Part shown: positions 24,722 to 31,445 of the stretch, in pieces
Layout: every line of letters starts with the position of its first letter
Position numbering within the stretch: the first letter of the stretch is position 1
NCBI GenBank assembly: GCA_029262415.1
Contig: JAJCZL010000044.1
Location: forward strand, 1 to 40,122
Direction of reading: 5' to 3'
Source: Deltaproteobacteria bacterium
GTDB lineage: Bacteria > Desulfobacterota > Binatia > UBA1149 > JAJCZL01
DNA length: 40,122 nucleotides
Notes under the pieces: generated by a model
Databases searched by the model: none
What the model saw: the letters and a program-made list of their open reading frames with translations, nothing else
Told to the model about the DNA's origin: nothing
Translations under genes and position numbers: made by a program

Positions 24722-25924
24722 ATGGGAAATGCTGAATCATCCAACCTTGACCCGGTCGTAATCGTCGGTGCGGTGCGGACGCCGATCGGCGGTTTCCAGG
24801 GCGAACTGTCTGCTATGTCGGCTACGCAACTCGGGTCGGCCGCGATCCGCTCGGCACTCGCGTGCGCCGGACTCGACGCATCCGATGTGGATCAAGTGCT
24901 GATGGGTTGCGTGTTGTCGGCCGGACTCGGACAGGCACCCGCGCGCCAGGCGGCGATTGGCGCCGGGCTCGGTCACCGGGTGCCATGCACCACGGTGAGC
25001 AAGGTTTGCGGTTCGGGGATGCAGGCCGCTATCTTGGCCAACGATACCATTAAGGCGGGGAGCGCACGTGTGATCGTCGCCGGAGGTATGGAGAGCATGA
25101 CCAATGCGCCGCATTTGCTTCCGGCCGGTCGTGGCGGCCAACGGCTCGGGCACGGAGTGACCAAAGACCACATGTTCCTCGACGGACTCGAAGACGCCTA
25201 CGAGCCGGGGCGGCTAATGGGCAGCTTTGCAGAGGAAACCGCGAAAGCCTACGGATTCTCGCGTGAACAGCAAGACACGTTTGCGATTGCATCGCTTGAG
25301 CGAGCACGCAAAGCGGCGCAAGACGGTGCGTTCGACGATGAGATCGTTGCGGTCGATGTGCCAGGCCGGCATGGAGTGACCAGGGTGTCGCGTGACGAAC
25401 AGCCGGCAAAAGCGAAACCGGAGAAGATCCCTACACTCAAGCCCGCGTTTGCCAAAGACGGAACTGTCACTGCAGCCAACGCCAGTTCGATATCCGACGG
25501 CGCGGCTGCTCTCGTGCTGATGCGTGCGTCCGATGCTGCGCGCCTTAGCTTGCGCCCGCTTGCCGTCATTCGCGGGCACTCGGTTCACGCGCAAGAGCCC
25601 GCGTGGTTTACCACCGCACCGGTCGCGGCCATTGGTAAACTCCTGGATTCGGTTGGATGGTCGGTGTCGCAGGTTGATCTGTTCGAGATCAACGAGGCGT
25701 TTGCCGTGGTGACGCTGGCCGCGATGCGTGATCTCGAACTTGCGCATGAGAAAGTGAACGTCCACGGCGGTGCGTGCGCCCTCGGCCATCCGATTGGGGC
25801 GTCCGGCGCGCGGATCTTGGTAACCTTGCTTGCAGCGCTCCGTCGACACGGCGGGACGCGGGGAGTGGCTTCACTCTGTATCGGAGGAGGGGAGGCTACC
25901 GCCCTCGCCGTCGAGCTCCTCTGA
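24722..25924 (+). CDS. Acetyl-CoA acetyltransferase (thiolase)
   Basis: A 400-residue thiolase that condenses or cleaves acyl-CoA by the acetyl-enzyme mechanism. The nucleophilic Cys is in VSKVCGSGMQA (near residue 96), the general-base His in ALGHPIGASGAR, and the second catalytic Cys in SLCIGGGEA. NEAFAVVTLAA and VHGGACALG complete the active site. I prefer ATG at 24722 (MGNAESSNLDPVVIVG); an earlier ATG at 24692 adds ten basic residues without family support. Likely roles are acetoacetyl-CoA formation for isoprenoid or storage-polymer synthesis, or fatty acid oxidation. The 3-prime end overlaps the convergent small membrane-protein gene by 54 bases. Confidence 0.95.
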   Translation: MGNAESSNLDPVVIVGAVRTPIGGFQGELSAMSATQLGSAAIRSALACAGLDASDVDQVLMGCVLSAGLGQAPARQAAIGAGLGHRVPCTTVSKVCGSGMQAAILANDTIKAGSARVIVAGGMESMTNAPHLLPAGRGGQRLGHGVTKDHMFLDGLEDAYEPGRLMGSFAEETAKAYGFSREQQDTFAIASLERARKAAQDGAFDDEIVAVDVPGRHGVTRVSRDEQPAKAKPEKIPTLKPAFAKDGTVTAANASSISDGAAALVLMRASDAARLSLRPLAVIRGHSVHAQEPAWFTTAPVAAIGKLLDSVGWSVSQVDLFEINEAFAVVTLAAMRDLELAHEKVNVHGGACALGHPIGASGARILVTLLAALRRHGGTRGVASLCIGGGEATALAVELL

Positions 25925-26185
25925 CTCGGCCGCGGGTTTGTGAGCTTCCGTGGTCTTACGCGTTCGCCGACCCCTTAGCCTGGTGGTTCTGCGTGGTCGT
26001 GTGGCTTTGGCCGCGGTTTCAGATGGGTCGGGCGCGCCCGAGGCTGACGGGGGCGTGTGTGGCCCGGAAGCCGCCCGCAACTCGTTTCCGCGCGATGCCG
26101 CGCCGCGTGCGACCCAACCTGCGATGAACCCGGTGACAGCGGCGAGAGACAAGCAGCCGAGGATCTGTCCGATCAGATACCCCAC
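25871..26185 (-). CDS. Small membrane protein coupled to the BON-OmpA gene (ArfB/ArfC-like position)
   Basis: A 104-residue protein with one N-terminal hydrophobic helix (YLIGQILGCLSLAAVTGFIAGWVA) and a long basic, Ser/Pro/Thr-rich tail (RPRRTTRLRGRRTRKTT). The GTG start shares one base with the TAG stop of the upstream BON-OmpA gene, which argues for a coupled, real gene despite the 54-base overlap with the convergent thiolase gene. In mycobacteria the BON-OmpA gene arfA is followed by small membrane-protein genes arfB and arfC that are needed for its function. Position and type match here, but I see no sequence proof of homology. Confidence 0.6.
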   Translation of the reverse strand: MGYLIGQILGCLSLAAVTGFIAGWVARGAASRGNELRAASGPHTPPSASGAPDPSETAAKATRPRRTTRLRGRRTRKTTEAHKPAAESEELDGEGGSLPSSDTE

Positions 26186-27246
26186 TAACGATCCCCTCGA
26201 ACGGTGACTTCAATGCGGCGGTTCTTTGCGCGCCCTTCCGGCGTAATGTTGCTCACCAGCGGACGATCCTCTCCGTAACCTACCGCGGAAAGTCGGTCGC
26301 CGTCTACGCCCTTGCTGCGCAAATATTCGGCAACTGCGGCCGCGCGGTTTTGGCTGAGTTGTCGGTTCATCTCCTCGTCGCCGGTTGCATCAGTGTGTCC
26401 GCCGACCTCGATCTTGGCACCGCCGCAACGCTTTGCGATCGCCGCGATCCCATCGAGCATGGGGTAGCTGGACACGCTGATTGCGGCGCTGCCGCTCTCG
26501 AAGCGGACTTTCTGGGCGACAAGCGCTTGATTGAGTTGCTGCTGACACGACGCACCCGACACCTTAAAGTCGAACGCAGCGTTGTAACCGGCCGGCATTG
26601 CCCGCAAGACAACCGAGCGTGCCTGCTGCGCGGCTTCCGGCGAGCGGGCGATACCGTTGAAGTAAACCTTCTTGTTCACCGTCTCGACGTTTGCTTCGGA
26701 CAGACCTGCCAACGCTGCGGCCACAGACATCCACACCGATGACCACTCCTCGCCGGCTAGGTTTGCAACTTCGAGGGAGTCGGAAATGCCGTCCGCCCGT
26801 ACCACGGTGCCGAGCTTTTCGAGGAATGCCTCGCGCGCGGCCTGGTCGGGCACCCGGCCGCTTAAGAACACGCCGTCTTCGTTCATCGTCAGCGCGGTGT
26901 CGAGGGCCCCGACTGTCGTCATCATACGGCGCCGGGCTGCACGCGCAGCGTTGTCGACCGCATCGGCGTTGACGGTGAGTTGGTTGTCGATGCTACGCAC
27001 CCCGGTGGTTTCGCGCGCGACCGAAGCCGCCCGTGCGCGCGCTGCTTGGTCAGGGGCGACGCCGGTGAGTGTCAAATCGCGGCCGTCGGCGCTGAGCGAT
27101 ACGAAGCCGAGCCCGTGGCCTCTTAACGCTTCAGCCGTTCGCAAGGCAACATCGTTCTGGATCTCGGTTGTGTGGTGGCTGACGCAGTAGACGAAGAGCA
27201 GGCCCAAAACCAGGGCCGCAATCAGGATGATCCAGAGGCGTTTCAT
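26185..27246 (-). CDS. BON-repeat and OmpA-domain envelope protein (ArfA/OmpATb-like)
   Basis: A 353-residue protein. A single N-terminal helix (LWIILIAALVLGLLFVYCVS) is followed by three BON-like repeats (SLSADGRDLTLTGVAPDQAA, DGVFLSGRVPDQAAREAFL and KVYFNGIARSPEAAQQ, roughly 45-225). An OmpA-type peptidoglycan-binding domain occupies 235-350, with VRFESGSAAIS, EVGGHTDATGDEEMNRQLSQ, YLRSKGV and NRRIEVTV. The Asp and Arg that grip diaminopimelate are present. N-anchor plus BON plus OmpA is the architecture of mycobacterial OmpATb. ATG at 27246 opens the gene, and an AT-rich stretch with a 12-base palindrome lies 140-200 bases upstream. Confidence 0.9.
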   Translation of the reverse strand: MKRLWIILIAALVLGLLFVYCVSHHTTEIQNDVALRTAEALRGHGLGFVSLSADGRDLTLTGVAPDQAARARAASVARETTGVRSIDNQLTVNADAVDNAARAARRRMMTTVGALDTALTMNEDGVFLSGRVPDQAAREAFLEKLGTVVRADGISDSLEVANLAGEEWSSVWMSVAAALAGLSEANVETVNKKVYFNGIARSPEAAQQARSVVLRAMPAGYNAAFDFKVSGASCQQQLNQALVAQKVRFESGSAAISVSSYPMLDGIAAIAKRCGGAKIEVGGHTDATGDEEMNRQLSQNRAAAVAEYLRSKGVDGDRLSAVGYGEDRPLVSNITPEGRAKNRRIEVTVRGDR

Positions 27247-27387
27247 TCCGGCGCTTGCAGGGAAGTACCGGCAAAGTCTCGACTATGCAATGCGGCTTTG
27301 TTCTTCGCGACGCGCGCCACGTTGTGGATTGGTGAGCGGAGGTCGAGTAGACGGCGGCGCTCCGGCCGATGCCCTGATGGTTTCATG

Positions 27388-27440
27388 TGTAACGTTACAA
27401 AAATAACGTAAACGTCCTAATTATAACGAAAAATATTACA
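27388..27440. promoter_or_regulatory. AT-rich divergent promoter region with TGTAACGTTACA palindrome
   Basis: The 431-base gap between the BON-OmpA gene and the von Willebrand gene contains one strongly AT-rich stretch in a GC-rich background. It starts with the perfect palindrome TGTAACGTTACA (27388-27399), followed by related AACG motifs, TATAAC at 27422 and TATTAC near 27433. It probably carries promoters for both directions and a regulator site; no exact minus-35 can be assigned. Confidence 0.35.
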
Positions 27441-27578
27441 TCTTCTTGTTGGCAGTCTGGGCGCGAGTCAATAATCATCGGCGATCGACAAGTGTAACGC
27501 ACACCAAGCCGGTCCGAACTGCTTCGATTCAAACCGGTCTGGTTTCGGCGGGCTGCCACACGCCGTCCCATCTGCGGA

Positions 27579-27655
27579 CAGCGCAAAAAAAGGCGGTTCT
27601 GCCAAGGGCGCACGGGTGCGTCTTGCCGACGCGGAGTCGGCCGAACCGAGCGCTG
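27579..27655 (+). promoter_or_regulatory. Candidate structured RNA leader (three-way junction) before the von Willebrand gene
   Basis: Four perfect or near-perfect six-pair helices nest within 77 bases. P1 pairs 27579-27584 with 27650-27655, and P2 pairs 27594-27599 with 27643-27648. Inside P2 are hairpin P3 (27607-27612 with 27617-27622, one G-U, loop CGGG) and hairpin P4 (27625-27630 with 27636-27641, loop GCGGA). An A-rich 5-prime bulge (27585-27593) faces a single base. The structure ends 22 bases before the ATG, just ahead of the AGGA ribosome-binding site. It does not match any riboswitch consensus I know, and GC-rich DNA folds easily, so confidence is low. Confidence 0.3.
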
Positions 27656-27677
27656 GGACGAGAACAGGACAAAAAAA

Positions 27678-28904
27678 ATGAAACGCAATAACTCGGCTTC
27701 GGCACATGAAAACGGGAGCGCGTTGCTGCTGGCTGCATTCTCGGTCGTGGTGATGTTGTTGATGGTAGGGCTGACCGTCGACCTTGGTGGTGCCTACGTC
27801 ACCCATGCGCGGTTGTCCAAGGCCGTAGATGCCGGTGCTTTGGCGGGTGTTCGCCACATCCAGCTGACTGATGCCCAGGTGCACCAAAACGTTCTCAAGA
27901 TGGTGAATGCGAACTACCGAGGTCGCGTTCCTGCGACCTTTGACGTGCAGATCACCAGGCCGTCGGCCGACGCGACCCGCGTGACCGTCGCCGCCACTAC
28001 CAAGGCTCCGACATTTTTTGCCAAGCTGATTGGTCAATCGAATGTGAACGTGGCGGCGGTGGCAGCTGCGACTCGGTATCCGCTCGACTTGAGCTTCGCG
28101 CTCGATGTTTCCGGCTCGCTTCAGCAACAAGGCGTATTCGGTGATATGCAGGACGCGTCGTCGAATTTCCTTGATTACTTCGACGACGACACCGACCAAC
28201 TCGGCCTTGTGATCTACTCGACGTCGGCCGAGGAGAAAATGAGCATCCGCAAGAACTTCAAGTTCCAAGGAAAGTCCGAGATCGCGGCATTGAGGCCGCT
28301 TAGCTGGACCAATACCGAAGAGGCGTTACGCCTGGCCAAGGTGCAACTCGACACTGCACCACAACGCCCGGATGCGACAAAGATCGTTGTCCTGTTTACC
28401 GATGGGCGCCCGACCGCTTTCCGTGACAGCTTCGAGATGGCGGGTCCTCCGAGTGAGGAGCCTGCCCAGTTTGACGGTGTCGTGGCAGGCGTTTCAGATT
28501 TCGGCGGTCTGTATCAATGGCAAGACGGCCGCCGGGTCGGGTCGTTCCTCGGCGGTCTCCCGGTTCTGGGTAGTGGCCGTTCACCCGAGCCGCAGGTGCT
28601 TCCCGGCCCGGCGGCTGTGAACGGTGCCAACATTCGCGCACTCGGTATCGCGCAGTCAGAGGCCTGGGCCGATCAGCTGCGTGCGGCCGGATACACGGTC
28701 TACGCTATCGCCTTGGGCAATCCCATGGCATCGGACCCGCTCGCGCAACCGGATCTACCGTTCTTGCAGCGACTCGCCAACGCCGGCGGCATTTCTGATC
28801 CCTTACAACCACGCGGTGAAATGCTGTTTGCCCCGAACGCGGCGGCTCTCGAACAGACTTTTGTGAAGCTCGCTGACCGGATTCTCCTGCGCCTGACCCA
28901 ATAA
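27678..28904 (+). CDS. TadG-like pilus-type membrane protein with von Willebrand A domain
   Basis: A 408-residue protein. The N-terminus NGSALLLAAFSVVVMLLMVG followed by LTVDLGGAYVTHARLSKAVD is the prepilin-like helix and turn of TadE/TadG proteins (Flp pilus-assembly family), with the basic stretch and Gly before the helix. Residues 140-400 form a von Willebrand A domain whose metal-site motif is DVSGS (DxSxS), with FTDGRPT as the later Asp loop. It is predicted to be anchored in the inner membrane and exported, binding a protein partner. ATG has AGGA at 8 bases. No other tad genes are in the window, so it may act alone, and an intrinsic terminator follows at 28929. Confidence 0.85.
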   Translation: MKRNNSASAHENGSALLLAAFSVVVMLLMVGLTVDLGGAYVTHARLSKAVDAGALAGVRHIQLTDAQVHQNVLKMVNANYRGRVPATFDVQITRPSADATRVTVAATTKAPTFFAKLIGQSNVNVAAVAAATRYPLDLSFALDVSGSLQQQGVFGDMQDASSNFLDYFDDDTDQLGLVIYSTSAEEKMSIRKNFKFQGKSEIAALRPLSWTNTEEALRLAKVQLDTAPQRPDATKIVVLFTDGRPTAFRDSFEMAGPPSEEPAQFDGVVAGVSDFGGLYQWQDGRRVGSFLGGLPVLGSGRSPEPQVLPGPAAVNGANIRALGIAQSEAWADQLRAAGYTVYAIALGNPMASDPLAQPDLPFLQRLANAGGISDPLQPRGEMLFAPNAAALEQTFVKLADRILLRLTQ

Positions 28905-28928
28905 GCGGCAGTGAGATTCGCAAAATGG

Positions 28929-28963
28929 AGGCCCGGGTGCGCGTTGCGTATCCGGGCCTTTTT
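28929..28963 (+). terminator. Intrinsic terminator after the von Willebrand gene
   Basis: The eight-pair stem aggcccgg/ccgggcct (28929-28936 with 28952-28959) is followed by TTTTT up to 28963, 25 bases after the stop codon. Confidence 0.88.
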
Positions 28964-29029
28964 GCGTGCGGTGCCGCTGCGCCGCGCCCGGCGACAGGTC
29001 CCCCCTATGGGGTTCTGTTGCCGCGAACA

Positions 29030-29056
29030 TGGACAGACTAAGCCCAGCCATATAAA
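29030..29056 (+). promoter_or_regulatory. Candidate sigma-70-type promoter of the first FG-GAP gene
   Basis: TGGACA at 29030 and TATAAA at 29051, 15 bases apart, lie 67 bases before the start codon in the only AT-rich patch of this gap. The spacing is slightly short of the ideal 17. Confidence 0.35.
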
Positions 29057-29122
29057 TTCGTCGGGTTCGCGCGGCACCATTCGGGGGCAACCGTGGTGGG
29101 CGCTAACGCAGAGGGAGAACCG

Positions 29123-31297
29123 ATGGCGATGAGATCTCTAAGCGACATTCGCTCACGCGCAGGAGTTCTGACAGCGTTCGCGGTCCTGGTCTGGATCTTC
29201 CCGGCGGGCGTCGATAGCGCAATCGGCGCGCCGAGTGCCGGCACCGTGCTTTCCGCTCAAAAGACCACCGAGGGGCTCAACGGCATGGTTGGTGCACTGG
29301 GAGACTTCGACTTCTTTGGAGCCGACGTGGCGTTTATCGGCGACATCGACGGTGTCGGACCCAGCGTCGGTGCAATTGCTGTAGGGGCGAGGGGCAATGA
29401 TGAAGCACCGGGCAACGACCAGGGGGCAGTCTGGATTCTGTTCCTAGATGCCGGTGGGGCGGTGATTGACGAACAACAGATCAACGCGGTCAACGGCGGC
29501 CTCACGGGCCCCTTGGACACCGACGATTTCTTTGGCTCCGGGATAGCAGGACTCGGCGACCCGGACAGCGACGGCCTTTTGTCGATCGCCGTCGGTGCAA
29601 GCGGAGATGACGACAACTACGGAAGCGGCGGTAACCACGGTGCGGTTTACATACTCGAACTCAACACCGACGGTACGGTGGCCACAGAGCGTAAAATCTC
29701 GGCAGCCGATCCAACTCTCACCGGCCCCCTTACGTCGACCGGTGGATTCGGCGAAGGGCTTGCGTTTTTGGGTGACCAGGACGGTGACGGCATCGGAGAT
29801 ATCGCTGTTGGTGCGAGCAAGGACGATGACGGCGGTGTCGGTGCCGGCGCTGATCGTGGAGCGGTTTGGATCATCTCGCTCGCTGCCGATGGCAGCGTCC
29901 TTGCCGATCAAAAGATTTCAGATGTGACTGGTGGCCTGACGGCTTCGCTGGCTGACGGCGATGGGTTCGGCAGCTCGGTGACCGCGCTCGGCGATCTCAA
30001 TGGCGACGGTTTCGGCGATATCGCGGTTGGAGCCGTCGGCGACAACGACGGCGGTGGCACCGGCAACCAGGGCGCTGTGCACGTGTTGTTCCTGAACTCT
30101 GCGGGCACGGTCGTGGGCGAACAAAAGATCAGTGCTAGCGCCGGCGGCTTCGCCGGAACGCTTGATGTAAACGACTTTTTTGGAGCCGGTGTTGCGGCTG
30201 TAGGTGATCTAGACGGAGACCTCATCAACGACCTGGCGGTCGGCGCACGGGGTGACGACGACGGCGCCGCCGAGACCGGCGCGGTGTGGGTTCTCTTCTT
30301 AGACACGGACGGAACCGTCCTTGCACACCAGAAAATTAGTCTGCTCGACGGAAACATGCCGGCAGGCGAACCCAAGAGCGCCAGCGGGTTCGGGGCCGGA
30401 GTAGGTGCATTCGGCGACTTTGACGGCGATGGGATCTTCGATTTACTCGTCGGCGCCGACTTCGATAACACCGCCGGTGCGGGTACCGGTGCGCTCCACC
30501 GACTCAATCTGGACGGCGTACCGATCGTCTGCGGCGACTCGCTGATCGGGTTTGGCGAAGACTGCGACGACGGTAACATCTCGTCCGGCGATTGCTGCGA
30601 TGACGGCTGTGTATTCGAGACGGTGGGCAGCTCGTGTAGCGACGGCGACGTGTGCAACGGCGGTGAGTTGTGCGACGGCGCCGGCACCTGCGACGGGGGT
30701 ACGCCGCTTGACTGCGACGACAGCGAGATATGCACGGCCGATACCTGTGATCCGGTCGGCGGTTGCACGAACGGCCCCGCGGCAGGCTGCTTAGTTGCCG
30801 CCAAGGCTTCGTTCCAAATCAGCGACAAGGCCGACGACTCGAAGGACAAGCTAAAGTGGAAGTGGGTGAAGGGTGACGCCTTCGCGCAGTTCGACTTGGG
30901 CGACCCGACGGCTACGACGAGTTACCGCTTGTGTATCTTCGACCAGGTTGCCGGCGTTGCGCAGTTCGCGGGCAAGCTGGAGATCGCTGCTCCGAACGGA
31001 GCCTGGCTCGACAAGGCTCCGAGAGGTTGGCTCTACAAGGACAAAAGCCGCGCGATTGACGGTGTAGACAAGATCAAGTTGAAGCCTGGTGATTCCGGCA
31101 AGACGCAGGCGCAACTATCCGCGAAGGGTGCGATTCTCGGCGCGGTCCTCCCGGGTCCGGTGGGCGCACAGTACTTCTTCCAGGACACCGACGTCGTGGT
31201 TCAACTTGTTAACGATCCTGAAGGGCAGTGTTGGGAGACTACGTTGGCTGTGGCGACCAAGAACCTGGACGATAGATATAAAGCGAAAGCGCCTTAG
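29123..31297 (+). CDS. Exported FG-GAP propeller protein with Cys-rich region and WKW-type C-terminal module (paralogue 1)
   Basis: A 724-residue exported protein. The signal peptide (VLTAFAVLVWIFPAGVDSAIGA) precedes six FG-GAP/integrin-alpha-like repeats of about 65-70 residues, each with an FG motif, a calcium loop such as GDQDGDGIGDIAVGAS, and a strand reading GAVW(I/V)LFL. A Cys-rich stretch follows (CDDGNISSGDCCDDGC, then CDDSEICTADTCDPVGGC) with about 20 Cys that probably form disulfides. The last 150 residues make a module beginning LKWKWVKG and containing DLGDPTATTSYRLCIFDQ and GWLYKDK, shared with the next gene. ATG at 29123 has AGGGAGA upstream. Likely a surface adhesion or matrix protein; ligand unknown. 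Confidence 0.88.
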   Translation: MAMRSLSDIRSRAGVLTAFAVLVWIFPAGVDSAIGAPSAGTVLSAQKTTEGLNGMVGALGDFDFFGADVAFIGDIDGVGPSVGAIAVGARGNDEAPGNDQGAVWILFLDAGGAVIDEQQINAVNGGLTGPLDTDDFFGSGIAGLGDPDSDGLLSIAVGASGDDDNYGSGGNHGAVYILELNTDGTVATERKISAADPTLTGPLTSTGGFGEGLAFLGDQDGDGIGDIAVGASKDDDGGVGAGADRGAVWIISLAADGSVLADQKISDVTGGLTASLADGDGFGSSVTALGDLNGDGFGDIAVGAVGDNDGGGTGNQGAVHVLFLNSAGTVVGEQKISASAGGFAGTLDVNDFFGAGVAAVGDLDGDLINDLAVGARGDDDGAAETGAVWVLFLDTDGTVLAHQKISLLDGNMPAGEPKSASGFGAGVGAFGDFDGDGIFDLLVGADFDNTAGAGTGALHRLNLDGVPIVCGDSLIGFGEDCDDGNISSGDCCDDGCVFETVGSSCSDGDVCNGGELCDGAGTCDGGTPLDCDDSEICTADTCDPVGGCTNGPAAGCLVAAKASFQISDKADDSKDKLKWKWVKGDAFAQFDLGDPTATTSYRLCIFDQVAGVAQFAGKLEIAAPNGAWLDKAPRGWLYKDKSRAIDGVDKIKLKPGDSGKTQAQLSAKGAILGAVLPGPVGAQYFFQDTDVVVQLVNDPEGQCWETTLAVATKNLDDRYKAKAP

Positions 31298-31445
31298 CCG
31301 CGCAAGGGTGGATGCGTGGGTTCGTGCACGCACGGAGCAGCTTTGCTGATGAGCACGGCACGTGCGCTCTCGCACAAAGCTGTGGTATGCTGCGCGGATC
31401 AGGCGTGGGTAGGTCAGTTGGGTGGAAACAAATGGAGGAGTTCTT

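Noticed and set aside
27579-27655. Known c-di-GMP or other standard riboswitch before the von Willebrand gene
   Set aside because: The conserved loop and junction bases of those classes are absent; it is reported only as an unassigned structure.
27395-27688. 97-codon minus-strand frame between the BON-OmpA and von Willebrand genes
   Set aside because: It covers the promoter and leader, starts inside the next gene and has no protein-like pattern or ribosome-binding site.
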